28,812 bases of DNA, from positions 1 through 28,812 of the forward strand of contig CAJUHZ010000030.1 of NCBI GenBank assembly GCA_910585945.1, written 5' to 3'. This DNA is from an uncultured Bilophila sp. GTDB lineage: Bacteria > Desulfobacterota > Desulfovibrionia > Desulfovibrionales > Desulfovibrionaceae. This document shows positions 15,099 to 22,470 of this stretch, piece after piece. The stretch's first letter is position 1, and each line of letters opens with the position of its first letter. The notes beneath the pieces were generated by a model, which saw nothing but the letters and a program-made list of their open reading frames with translations, did not search any database and was not told the origin of the DNA. Both the position numbers and the translations under genes were made by a program.

Positions 15099-16655
15099 TT
15101 ACTTGCCGCTTTCTTCCTTGTGACGTTCTTCCTCAACTTCGGCGCGGATGCGTTCAAGCACGTCGGAGATGGTTTGCGCCTGCTTGAGCATTTCCTCCAC
15201 TTCGGCGGTAGCGCTTTCCATGGACCGGGTGATGCTGTCGCTCAACGCGCTGACGTTGCCGACGTTGCGGTTGATTTCTTCCGAAGCGGCCGACTGTTCC
15301 GTGGCGGCGGCCGCAATGGCCTGCACCTGAGAGCTGGAATTTTCCGCCAGGTTCGTGATGTGGGCCAGGGCTTCGCCGGACTGGCGGGCCTGACCGGCCA
15401 CCGTGTCGATGGCCTCCACCGTGTTCTGCACGGTTTGCGCGCTCTTGTCGGTGCCGGCCTGGATGGCGCTGATCACGTCGTCCACTTCCCGCGTGGCGTT
15501 CATGGTTTTTTCGGCCAGCTTGCGCACTTCGTCGGCCACCACGGCGAAACCGCGTCCCGCTTCGCCGGCGCGGGCCGCTTCAATGGCCGCGTTGAGAGCC
15601 AGAAGGTTGGTCTGGTCGGCGATGTCGCGGATGATGGTGAGCACTTCGCCGATATCGCGGGCATGGCTGTCCAGCGCGCTCATGTCTTCCTTGAGGCTCA
15701 GGGAGCGCGTCTGCACTTCCTGCATGTCATGGACGGTCTTTTCCATGGCATGTGTGCCGGACGCGGCTTCCTCCTGCACCGTCATGGAGGCCCGGGCGGC
15801 TTCCTCGGCGTTTCTGGCCACTTCAAGCACGGTGCAGTTCATTTCTTCCATGGCGGTAGCCGTTTCGGTCAGATTTTCCGAAGCCTGCACCACCTGATCT
15901 TTCACCTGACCGATTTCGTTGGTCAGGGCTCCGGCCACCTGATTGAGCCGGTCCACGGCGCTGGAGAGGCGCTGCACGGTGTCGAGGCGGCCGCTCATGG
16001 CGGCTTCCCGCGCCTGACGCTGGAGTTCCTGCTCCCGGGTGATATCCCTGCTTATTTCCACATGGCCGATTTTCGCGCCCCTGCTGTCGGTCAGGTACTC
16101 AAGCTCCACGCTCATCAGGCGGCCGTTCGGCAGGGAGTTGGTGAGCTTGTTGACGCCACGGCGCAACTGCTCGATCCCGCAGTTGGGAGTATTGCACAGA
16201 TTGCCGCGCTTTTCCGTGCAGGAGCGCCCCAGACACTCCGTCGCCTGCTTGCCCATGGACGCGAGCGCCGCCTTGTTGCAGAAGGTCCAGCGCATGTTCA
16301 TGTCCGTGACAGAAACGCCGAAGGGGATCGTGTTCAGAATGCCTTCATACCAATGGGCGCGTTCTATATTGGCGCGGTGCGCCTTGGCGATGGCTTCGCC
16401 CACCGGGCCGGCGGCCCTGACCTCGGCCGGATCCATCGGCTCGGTTCCCGCGGCCGCCTCGGCCAGACGCAGAAGCGCGCCCTCTCCCTTCAGGACCACA
16501 GCGGCCAGGGCGCAGGCCACGATCAGAATGACGACTGTGACGGCCGCGCTGAGCGCCAGGCCTCCAGACATGCTCGCCAGCATATGTTGAACAACGAAAG
16601 CGACCACCAGAGCGACGGCGATGATTGCCAGAATTTTTGCCTGCTGCCTGCCCAC
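15099..16655 (-). CDS. Methyl-accepting chemotaxis protein with Cys-rich PAS domain
   Basis: A 518-residue chemoreceptor. Two hydrophobic spans (about 7-24 and 33-55) are separated by only a few residues, so there is no periplasmic sensor domain. A cytosolic PAS domain follows (about 102-207), carrying five cysteines: C126, C141, C146, C154 and C159, in the order SFGV-like core, CLGRSC, NLCNTPNCG. Such PAS insertions are common in sulfate reducers and suggest a redox or metal ligand; this is inference. The signalling hairpin tip is conserved (DQTNLLALNAAIEAARAGE, around residues 338-356), flanked by a long coiled coil with methylation-type Glu/Gln pairs. The C terminus lacks a CheR-tethering pentapeptide. 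The GTG at 16655 has AGGAG seven bases before it. A start at 16778 is excluded if the promoter at 16763-16791 is real, because it lies upstream of the predicted transcript. Confidence 0.9.
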   Translation of the reverse strand: MGRQQAKILAIIAVALVVAFVVQHMLASMSGGLALSAAVTVVILIVACALAAVVLKGEGALLRLAEAAAGTEPMDPAEVRAAGPVGEAIAKAHRANIERAHWYEGILNTIPFGVSVTDMNMRWTFCNKAALASMGKQATECLGRSCTEKRGNLCNTPNCGIEQLRRGVNKLTNSLPNGRLMSVELEYLTDSRGAKIGHVEISRDITREQELQRQAREAAMSGRLDTVQRLSSAVDRLNQVAGALTNEIGQVKDQVVQASENLTETATAMEEMNCTVLEVARNAEEAARASMTVQEEAASGTHAMEKTVHDMQEVQTRSLSLKEDMSALDSHARDIGEVLTIIRDIADQTNLLALNAAIEAARAGEAGRGFAVVADEVRKLAEKTMNATREVDDVISAIQAGTDKSAQTVQNTVEAIDTVAGQARQSGEALAHITNLAENSSSQVQAIAAAATEQSAASEEINRNVGNVSALSDSITRSMESATAEVEEMLKQAQTISDVLERIRAEVEEERHKEESGK

Positions 16656-16762
16656 TGTCTTTCTCCTCAAGGACTGAAGTGACTCCGCGTCGGCGGCCGG
16701 GATCGTCCGGCTTGCTCGGCCCCGCCCCATGCGTTTAACGCCGCCCGCGAGCAAGAGTCTCC

Positions 16763-16791
16763 AGTATAGGTTCGCCATTCCGTGAAGTCAA
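16763..16791 (-). promoter_or_regulatory. Strong sigma-70-type promoter of the chemoreceptor gene
   Basis: On the minus strand TTGACT (16791-16786), a 17-base spacer, TATACT (16768-16763). Each hexamer differs from consensus at one base and the spacing is ideal. The transcript would begin near 16756, about 100 bases before the GTG start. Confidence 0.65.
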
Positions 16792-17189
16792 ACGCTCTGT
16801 CCGATTTGCCGTTTGATATCGCAAACCGCCCCTTGCGGGGTTCCGCTCGCAGCTTTTGCGGGTCCGTTCACAAAAAAGTGTGGTTTTTCGCCCGGTCACG
16901 GGGGTGATGGCGTTGCGGCCCCGTATGTTTCCCGAAACATCTCCCCTCATTACATATACGCGCGGGGCCGGAGACGGCGTGACTTTTTTCGGATTGCGCG
17001 GCCGCCGCGGGCAGGCACAGGGCCGCGATGCGGCCGGAATGGCGCAGACTGGGGGCCGGGATGGCGTGGCCGCGGGAGATTTCGGCTTTACGCTCTTTCG
17101 GGTTTCGGGTAGCTTGAAACCCCATCTCAATGCAAGTGGGCCATGCCCCAGGCGACCGCGAGAATCAAAAACGGTTTCAATCGCAAGCC
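16792..17189. other. Long intergenic region between chemoreceptor and dapA
   Basis: About 400 bases without a supported gene. Open frames on both strands are GC-driven and lack ribosome sites. The region contains the hairpin repeat at 16871 and GGGTTTC/GAAACCC around 17098-17120 (seven pairs). I see no riboswitch that I recognise and no obvious dapA promoter. Confidence 0.5.
16871..16890. repeat. A-run/T-run hairpin repeat, copy 3
   Basis: CAAAAAA-GTGTGG-TTTTTCG: the A and T runs pair, with one A-C mismatch near the base of the stem and a six-base loop. The preceding GCGGGTCCGTTC matches GCAGGCCCGTTC before the copy at 8885. Confidence 0.5.
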
Positions 17190-17381
17190 GGGGTCAGAGA
17201 TCCTCAGGATCAGCCCTCATTAAAATGCCGGCCGCGCAAAGCCGGTTTTTTCGCCCGGCAAGGCGCAAGGCAAATGTCGGGGCGAAGCTGTATTGAACAT
17301 GCGCAAGGTCAATGGTTGCCCCGCACCGCCGCCGGACGCAAAAACGGCTTTGCGGCAGGCGGATTCACAAGGGCTGACCCC
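17190..17381 (+). repeat. 192-bp MITE-like element with inverted ends
   Basis: The ends are GGGGTCAG (17190-17197) and CTGACCCC (17374-17381), perfect inverted copies. The right end read inwards is GGGGTCAGCCCT. The left end reads the same once a short insert, AGATCCTCAGGAT, is skipped, after which comes CAGCCCTCATT. The right third (17319-17381) matches 14967-15028, and the left end after the insert matches the 27396-27461 element. No transposase is encoded. It stops 43 bases before the dapA start and so forms part of its leader. Confidence 0.55.
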
Positions 17382-17424
17382 AGAGACCGCCGTTGAACCT
17401 CACAACGTCGCAGCAGGAGACCCA

Positions 17425-18327
17425 ATGGACACGAATCAGCAGGCGAACGGCTTCCGGGGCGCGTTTACCGCGCTGTTGACCCCGTTCAGGGACGGCAAGG
17501 TCGATGAAGAGGCGTTCCGCCGTTTGATCGAACAGCAGATCGAGCAGGGCATTCACGGGCTTGTTCCGTGCGGAACCACTGGAGAATCGGCCACGCTCAG
17601 CCATGCCGAACACGAAGCGGTCATCCGCATCTGTGTGGAGCAGACGCGCGGGCGCGTGCCGGTAGTGGCTGGCGCGGGATCGAACAACACAAGCGAAGCG
17701 ATCGCCCTGACGCGCTTTGCCCAGAGCGTGGGCGCGGACGGTGTCCTGCACATCACCCCCTATTACAACAAACCCACGCAGGAAGGTTTGTACCGGCATT
17801 TCAAGGCGATTGCCGAAGCCGTGGAGATCCCCTGCATCCTGTACAACGTGCCCGGCCGCACAAGCTGCAACATGCAGCCCGAAACCGTGGCCCGGCTGGC
17901 GCGGGAGTTCCCGAACATCGTCGGGATCAAGGAAGCCACGGGCGACATGGCCCAGGGCGCAAAGGTGATCGAACTCTGCCCCGAAAGCTTCCGGGTGCTC
18001 TCCGGCGACGATCTGACGGCCTTCCCCCTCTTTGCCCTGGGCGGCTGCGGCGTGATTTCCGTCACGGCCAACATCGCGCCGGGCGCTGTCGCGTCCATGT
18101 GGAACGCCTGGACCGCCGGCAATGTGGAGGAAGCGCGCCGCATCCACTACCGCCTCCTGCCCCTGCACCGGGCCATGTTCATGGAAACCAACCCCATCCC
18201 GGTGAAAACCGCGGCCGCCATGCTCGGCCTCATGCCTCTTGAACTGCGGCTCCCGCTTGTGGAAATGGCGCCGGCCAACAGGGACAAGCTTGCGGAAACG
18301 CTGAAAGCCGGCGGTTGCCTGAAGTGA
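17425..18327 (+). CDS. dapA: 4-hydroxy-tetrahydrodipicolinate synthase
   Basis: Condenses pyruvate with aspartate semialdehyde, the first step specific to lysine and diaminopimelate synthesis. The protein is 300 residues, the usual length for this TIM-barrel enzyme. Seen: GTTGES (50-55), PYYNKP, the catalytic tyrosine in YNVPGRT (Y140) and the Schiff-base lysine in GIKEATGD (K169). The ATG at 17425 follows AGGAGA at 17415-17420; upstream in-frame codons run into the repeat element and are not protein-like. The last bases overlap the start of hisI (GTGA), so hisI translation is coupled to it. The leader includes the 192-bp repeat element, and I find no lysine riboswitch there. Confidence 0.94.
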   Translation: MDTNQQANGFRGAFTALLTPFRDGKVDEEAFRRLIEQQIEQGIHGLVPCGTTGESATLSHAEHEAVIRICVEQTRGRVPVVAGAGSNNTSEAIALTRFAQSVGADGVLHITPYYNKPTQEGLYRHFKAIAEAVEIPCILYNVPGRTSCNMQPETVARLAREFPNIVGIKEATGDMAQGAKVIELCPESFRVLSGDDLTAFPLFALGGCGVISVTANIAPGAVASMWNAWTAGNVEEARRIHYRLLPLHRAMFMETNPIPVKTAAAMLGLMPLELRLPLVEMAPANRDKLAETLKAGGCLK

Positions 18328-18734
18328 GCGGGGCCGTCAACATCGCGGAAGGCCCGCTCGCCTTCATGCCCGATTTCGAGAAGGGCGGCGGGCTGATCGC
18401 CGCCGTGGCTCAGGACGCCGCCACGGGGGAAGTCCTCATGCTGGCCTGGATGAACCGCGAGGCATGGGAAAAAACCCTGGAAACCGGCGAAGCCCACTAC
18501 TACAGCCGCTCGCGCCGCGCCCTGTGGCGCAAGGGCGAAAGCTCGGGCAACGTCCAGAAAGTCAAGGCCGTCCGGCTCGACTGCGACAGCGACGCGGCCC
18601 TGCTCCTCATCGAGCAGATCGGCGGGGCCGCCTGCCATGAGGGCTACCGGAGCTGCTTCTCGCGCGAATGGCGCGACGGGGCGACAACGCGCTGTTCGGA
18701 ACTCGTGTTCGATCCGAAAGAGGTATACGCATGA
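18324..18734 (+). CDS. hisI: Phosphoribosyl-AMP cyclohydrolase
   Basis: Zinc enzyme of histidine synthesis that opens the adenine ring of phosphoribosyl-AMP. The protein is 136 residues, a HisI domain with no fused HisE pyrophosphohydrolase. Seen: VAQDAATGEVLMLAWMN near the N terminus, the metal site DCDSD (residues 86-90, C87), and the GAACHEGYRSCF motif with zinc-binding C104 and C111. The start is taken as GTG at 18324, whose last two bases begin the dapA stop codon; a TTG three codons earlier or the ATG at 18366 are possible but less consistent with the overlap. The gene ends inside the start of hisG (ATGA). hisE and the rest of the his pathway are not in the window, so the his genes are scattered in this genome. 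Confidence 0.92.
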   Translation: MSGAVNIAEGPLAFMPDFEKGGGLIAAVAQDAATGEVLMLAWMNREAWEKTLETGEAHYYSRSRRALWRKGESSGNVQKVKAVRLDCDSDAALLLIEQIGGAACHEGYRSCFSREWRDGATTRCSELVFDPKEVYA

Positions 18735-19618
18735 CGCAACCCGTGCTCAAGCTCGGTCTGCCCAAGGGATCGCTGGAAGACGCCACCATCGATCTTTTCG
18801 GCCGCGCCGGCTGGAAAATCCGCAAACACCCGCGCAACTACTTCCCGGAAATCGATGACCCCGAAATCACCGCGCGGCTGTGCCGCGTGCAGGAAATCCC
18901 GCTCTACATCCAGGACGGCGTGCTTGATCTCGGCCTGACCGGCAAGGACTGGCTGCTGGAACGCAAGACGGACATGGAAAAGGTGGTGCTCGTCTCCGAC
19001 CTCATCTATTCCAAGGCTTCCAAGCGCCAGGCGCGCTGGGTGCTGGCCGTGGCCGGAGACTCCCCCTACATGAAACCCGAGGATCTGGCCGGCAAGCGCG
19101 TGGCCACCGAACTGCTCGGGGTCTGCACGGAGTATTTCAGGGATCGCGGCATTCCGGTAAACGTCTACTACTCCTGGGGCGCCACCGAGGCCAAGGTGGT
19201 GGAGGGTCTTGCCGACGCCATTGTGGAAGTGACGGAAACGGAAACGACCATCCGCGCCCACAACCTGCGCGTCATCGCTGAAGTGCTCGCCAGCAACACC
19301 GTGCTCATCGCCAACGCGGCCGCCTGGGCGGACCCGGTGAAACGCCGCAAGATCGAACAGATCGATCTGCTGCTTCAGGGCGCGCTGCGGGCGGAATCCC
19401 TTGTCTGCCTCAAGATGAACGCGCCCTCGTCCGGGCTGGAAAGCATTCTGGATCTGCTCCCGGCGCTCAATTCGCCCACTGTCGCGCCCCTGCGCGACGG
19501 AAGCTGGGTTTCGCTGGAAACAGTCGTCGGCACGGATCAGGTGCGCGATCTCATCCCCCGCCTGCGGGCCGCCGGAGCCGAGGGCATTCTGGAATATGCG
19601 CTGAACAAGGTTATTTAG
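18731..19618 (+). CDS. hisG: ATP phosphoribosyltransferase, long form
   Basis: First enzyme of histidine synthesis; joins ATP and PRPP. The protein is 295 residues, so it is the long (HisG-L) type with a C-terminal ACT-like regulatory domain of about 75 residues that allows feedback inhibition by histidine, and it does not need HisZ. Seen: the GLPKGSLEDATIDLF N-terminal signature, then GLTGKDWLLE, and VEVTETETTIRAHNLRV in the PRPP-binding region. The ATG at 18731 overlaps the hisI stop by four bases, and the GAAAGAGG before it gives a ribosome site. It is the last gene of the dapA-hisI-hisG unit; a 21-pair stem-loop follows 19 bases after the stop. Lysine and histidine genes being coupled like this is unusual but not unknown. 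Confidence 0.94.
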   Translation: MTQPVLKLGLPKGSLEDATIDLFGRAGWKIRKHPRNYFPEIDDPEITARLCRVQEIPLYIQDGVLDLGLTGKDWLLERKTDMEKVVLVSDLIYSKASKRQARWVLAVAGDSPYMKPEDLAGKRVATELLGVCTEYFRDRGIPVNVYYSWGATEAKVVEGLADAIVEVTETETTIRAHNLRVIAEVLASNTVLIANAAAWADPVKRRKIEQIDLLLQGALRAESLVCLKMNAPSSGLESILDLLPALNSPTVAPLRDGSWVSLETVVGTDQVRDLIPRLRAAGAEGILEYALNKVI

Positions 19619-19637
19619 CCTGCCAAGCCATGACGTA

Positions 19638-19692
19638 TTGACGCCGCGAAAAATCCTGTCTTGATGGAGCACGGGATTTTTCGTGGCGTCAA
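19638..19692 (+). terminator. 21-pair stem-loop after hisG
   Basis: The arms 19638-19658 and 19672-19692 pair along their whole length with only two G-T pairs, around a 13-base loop. Each arm carries a run of five A or T in the middle (CGAAAAATCC with GGATTTTTCG). No T-run follows. It probably ends the dapA-hisI-hisG transcript or protects its 3' end, and it may act in both directions. Confidence 0.6.
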
Positions 19693-19700
19693 CGTGTCTT

Positions 19701-19850
19701 GGAGCATTTTGCTTTTGAAATGTTGCCATTTCAAAAGCGACGCTGCCGCCATTTCGCCTGAAAAGCGCGGTTTTCAGGCTCATTCGGCGCGGGCGTCCGC
19801 TCTCGCGACGCCGGCGGCAAATGCCTTTTTCAAAGGCGATTCGCTCTAAA
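19701..19850 (-). repeat. Long copy B of the dispersed intergenic repeat
   Basis: Read on the minus strand it begins TTTAGAGC, like copy A, then carries GAGCGGAC, CGCGCCGAATGAGC, the hairpin GCCTGAAAA, CCGCGC, TTTTCAGGC (19779-19756), and GCGAAATGGCGGC. An additional perfect hairpin is GCTTTTGAAATG (19711-19722) with CATTTCAAAAGC (19727-19738), a four-base loop. The stem differs in sequence from copy A (GCCTG/CAGGC against GCGG/CCGC), yet pairing is intact. The 70 bases from here to the hemerythrin gene hold nothing I recognise. Confidence 0.7.
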
Positions 19851-19922
19851 TTTCTTCACCATGCCGCTCCGCCCCTGCTGCCGACTCCTGGGTTTCCACC
19901 TGTAGGGTCAGCACAAGGCGCG

Positions 19923-20336
19923 TCACTCTTCATCCTCCTGCACGGCATATTTCAGCAGTTCCCTGTCCTGGCCGAGGATATGCTTGTGAAGCCATTTTTC
20001 GCAAATGGTGAGAAAGCTTTCAACAGACTCGTCGGAATAATCTGAAACTTCCAGATAGGAATAGAGTCTGGGGATGATCTTGTCGCGCATTCCGTCGTGG
20101 ATTATCTTGTGATTCTCATAGTCCTTGAACCCTATGAGCAGCATATACGCTTCTTCATCCTGAAAGTGTTTCAGCGTGTAGCTTTTGAGATACTTGATGG
20201 CCTCGCTTGCGGTCCATTTGGAATTGCCGCCCGTCCGCATTGCCTTGCGCAATCTGTTGACGATGGAAAAGATTTCCTTGTGCGCATTGTCAATGCTCTC
20301 CACCCCGACGCTGTACCGCTCATTCCACTCCAGCAT
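19923..20336 (-). CDS. Bacteriohemerythrin
   Basis: A 137-residue four-helix-bundle protein that binds oxygen at a non-heme di-iron centre. Every expected ligand is present: H19 (DNAHKE), H57 and E61 (HFQDE), H76 and H80 (HKIIH), and H119 and D124 (HILGQD). It is a stand-alone domain with no signal peptide, so it is cytosolic. In anaerobes such as sulfate reducers these proteins are thought to sense, store or scavenge oxygen. The ATG at 20336 follows GAGGA with five bases between. It is 50 bases after galE on the same strand, so the two could be co-transcribed, though the functions are unrelated. Confidence 0.9.
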   Translation of the reverse strand: MLEWNERYSVGVESIDNAHKEIFSIVNRLRKAMRTGGNSKWTASEAIKYLKSYTLKHFQDEEAYMLLIGFKDYENHKIIHDGMRDKIIPRLYSYLEVSDYSDESVESFLTICEKWLHKHILGQDRELLKYAVQEDEE

Positions 20337-20386
20337 GTCTTCCTCTCACAAATAGTCGTTGAACTTTCCGCGTTGGGAAGCCCGGT

Positions 20387-21355
20387 TCAGTTCCTGTTCA
20401 GCCAGGACCAGGCGGAAGCGATCATTTCCGGCAGGGTGGAGCACCGCGCCTCCCAGCCAAGCAACGTTTTCGCGCGCGCGGCGTCAGCCACAAGCACGGG
20501 AGGGTCTCCCGCCCGCCGTGGAGCGATGCGCCGGGGAACCGGACGCCCCGTGACTTCTTCCACGCCACGGATGATGTCGAGCACGGAAAAGCCGGTTCCC
20601 GTTCCCAGATTGAGCGTCGTCGAAGCGCCGCCCCGTTCGAGATGCTCCAGGGCGGCGACATGGGCGCGCGCCAGATCCCGCACATGGATATAATCGCGGA
20701 TGCAGGTTCCGTCGGGCGTCGGGTAGTCGCTGCCGAACAGTTCGAGGGCGGGCGCGGTTCCGGCCACGGCCATGAGCGCGCGGGGGATGAGGTGGGTTTC
20801 CGGATCGTGCCATTCGCCGCTTTCGCCTTCGGGATCGGCCCCGGCCGCGTTGAAATAGCGCAAGACAACGGACGCGATGCCGTGCGCCGCGGCAAAATCG
20901 GCCAGCATCCGTTCCATGAAAAGCTTTGTCGCGCCGTAGGGGCTTACCGGGGCAAGGGGCGCGTCTTCGGTGATCGGCACGCGCTCCGGCTGGCCGTACA
21001 CGGCGCAGGTGCCGGAAACAACAAGGCGCGGCACGCCTTCGTCGCGCATGGCCTCAAGAATGTTGAGCGTGCCGCCCACATTGTTGCGCACATACAGGCC
21101 CGGATCGCGGACAGATTCGCCCACCTGCGATTTGGCCGCGAAATGGATCACGCCCTCGACGCGTTCGCGCCGCATGACCCGGCGCAACGCGGCCAGATCG
21201 AGGATATCGCCGTGCGCAAAAGCGCCCCACTTCACCAGTTCGTGATGACCGGTGGAGAGGTTGTCGAAGACGATGACGTCATGCCCCTGGCGGGCCAGTT
21301 CCTTGCAGGCATGGCTCCCGATGTAGCCCGCTCCGCCTGTGACGAGAACACGCAT
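20387..21355 (-). CDS. galE: UDP-glucose 4-epimerase
   Basis: Extended short-chain dehydrogenase of 322 residues that interconverts UDP-glucose and UDP-galactose (or the N-acetyl forms) with bound NAD. Seen: the dinucleotide motif GGAGYIGS at 7-14, VVSGTCAVYG with the active-site Ser/Thr region, the catalytic Y140-x3-K144 (YGATK), and NLGTGTGFSVLD typical of GalE near the C-terminal third. The ATG at 21355 follows GGAG with five bases between; upstream codons in frame overlap the preceding gene. It begins 16 bases after the UDP-glucuronate decarboxylase gene, so the pair is an operon providing nucleotide sugars for surface polysaccharide. Confidence 0.93.
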   Translation of the reverse strand: MRVLVTGGAGYIGSHACKELARQGHDVIVFDNLSTGHHELVKWGAFAHGDILDLAALRRVMRRERVEGVIHFAAKSQVGESVRDPGLYVRNNVGGTLNILEAMRDEGVPRLVVSGTCAVYGQPERVPITEDAPLAPVSPYGATKLFMERMLADFAAAHGIASVVLRYFNAAGADPEGESGEWHDPETHLIPRALMAVAGTAPALELFGSDYPTPDGTCIRDYIHVRDLARAHVAALEHLERGGASTTLNLGTGTGFSVLDIIRGVEEVTGRPVPRRIAPRRAGDPPVLVADAARAKTLLGWEARCSTLPEMIASAWSWLNRN

Positions 21356-21371
21356 GGGATCTCCGTTCGGG

Positions 21372-22358
21372 TTACAGGAAAAGGGATCCGCCCCCGCAGA
21401 CGGCCGGGCCGTCGTCCGAAGCGAGCAGGCGGTCAAAGTAGGCGATGGTTCGCGCAAGCCCCTCGCGCAGGGGAACTTTCGGCTCCCAGCCAAGGGAACG
21501 GGCCACGGAAATATCGGGCCGGCGCTGGCGCGGATCGTCCGCCGGCAGGGGCCGGTGCTCGATGACGGAAGAACTGCCCGCCAGATCAATGACGCATTCG
21601 GCCAGTTCGCGCATGGTGAACTCGCCGGGGTTGCCCATGTTCATCGGCCCGGTCACGTCGTCCGGCGTGCGCATGAACAGGGCAAGCAGATCCAGAAAGT
21701 CGTCGATATAGCAGAAGGAACGGGTCTGCTCGCCGTCGCCGTATACCGTCAGGGGACGCCCGCGCAAGGCCTGGACGATGAAGTTTGAAACCACCCTTCC
21801 GTCGCCCGGGTGCATCCGCGGGCCGTAGGTGTTGAACAGCCGGCCGACCTTGATTTTCAGGCCGTGCTGGAGCCGGTAGGCGAAAAAGAGCGCTTCGGCG
21901 CAACGCTTCCCCTCATCGTAGCACGAGCGCGGCCCGATGGGATTGACATGGCCCCAGTAGCTTTCCGGCTGGGGATGGATCTCGGGATCGCCGTACACTT
22001 CCGAAGTGGAAGCCTGAAAAATCACGGCCCCGGTGCGCTTGGCCAGCCCGAGCATGTTGATGGCGCCGTGCACGCTTGTCTTGATGGTCTGCACCGGATC
22101 GTGCTGGTAATGCACGGGCGAGGCGGGGCAGGCCAGATTGTAGATCTCGTCCACTTCCACATACAGCGGAAAGGTCACGTCATGCCGGAGAAGCTCAAAG
22201 CGCGGGTTCCGCCTCAACGCCTCCACATTGCCGCGCGTGCCGGTGAAAAAGTTGTCCACGCAAAGCACTTCATGCCCTTCGGCCAGCAGCCGTTCGCACA
22301 GATGCGAACCGACAAAGCCGGAACCGCCTGTAACAAGAATCCTTTTTCGTAAGTGCAT
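21372..22358 (-). CDS. UDP-glucuronate decarboxylase (UDP-xylose synthase)
   Basis: Extended SDR enzyme of 328 residues. The N-terminal NAD motif is TGGSGFVGSH. The text SPVHYQHDPVQTIKTSV, SYWGHVNPIGPRSCYDEGKR and the catalytic pair Y147-x3-K151 are all strongly typical of the UXS family, which converts UDP-glucuronate to UDP-xylose through a 4-keto intermediate. It lacks the dehydratase features of RmlB. UDP-xylose or a derived sugar would go to lipopolysaccharide or exopolysaccharide. The ATG at 22358 has AAGGA about nine bases upstream. galE follows after 16 bases. The UDP-glucose dehydrogenase that would supply the substrate is not in this window. Confidence 0.9.
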   Translation of the reverse strand: MHLRKRILVTGGSGFVGSHLCERLLAEGHEVLCVDNFFTGTRGNVEALRRNPRFELLRHDVTFPLYVEVDEIYNLACPASPVHYQHDPVQTIKTSVHGAINMLGLAKRTGAVIFQASTSEVYGDPEIHPQPESYWGHVNPIGPRSCYDEGKRCAEALFFAYRLQHGLKIKVGRLFNTYGPRMHPGDGRVVSNFIVQALRGRPLTVYGDGEQTRSFCYIDDFLDLLALFMRTPDDVTGPMNMGNPGEFTMRELAECVIDLAGSSSVIEHRPLPADDPRQRRPDISVARSLGWEPKVPLREGLARTIAYFDRLLASDDGPAVCGGGSLFL

Positions 22359-22401
22359 GACGCTGTTTCCTTGCGGCTTGCCGGCCGGAAAAATGCTGGA
22401 C

Positions 22402-22470
22402 CGGAAAATGCCGGTTTTTCGCGAACCGCGTTTTGCTCGGATATATGGAAGTCATTCAGGAAATGACTTC
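22402..22470 (-). repeat. Dispersed repeat copy with two hairpins
   Basis: CGGAAAA, loop TGCCGG, TTTTTCG (22402-22421) belongs to the A-run/T-run hairpin family. On the minus strand it is preceded by GAAGTCATT/AATGACTTC (22448-22470, nine perfect pairs, five-base loop), and that hairpin is itself preceded by TTTAGA, as in copies A and B. The order 'TTTAGA, hairpin, A-run/T-run hairpin' is thus kept. Confidence 0.6.

Noticed and set aside
16735..17130. Open frames on both strands between the chemoreceptor and dapA
   Set aside because: No ribosome site, basic low-complexity products, overlap with promoter and repeat.
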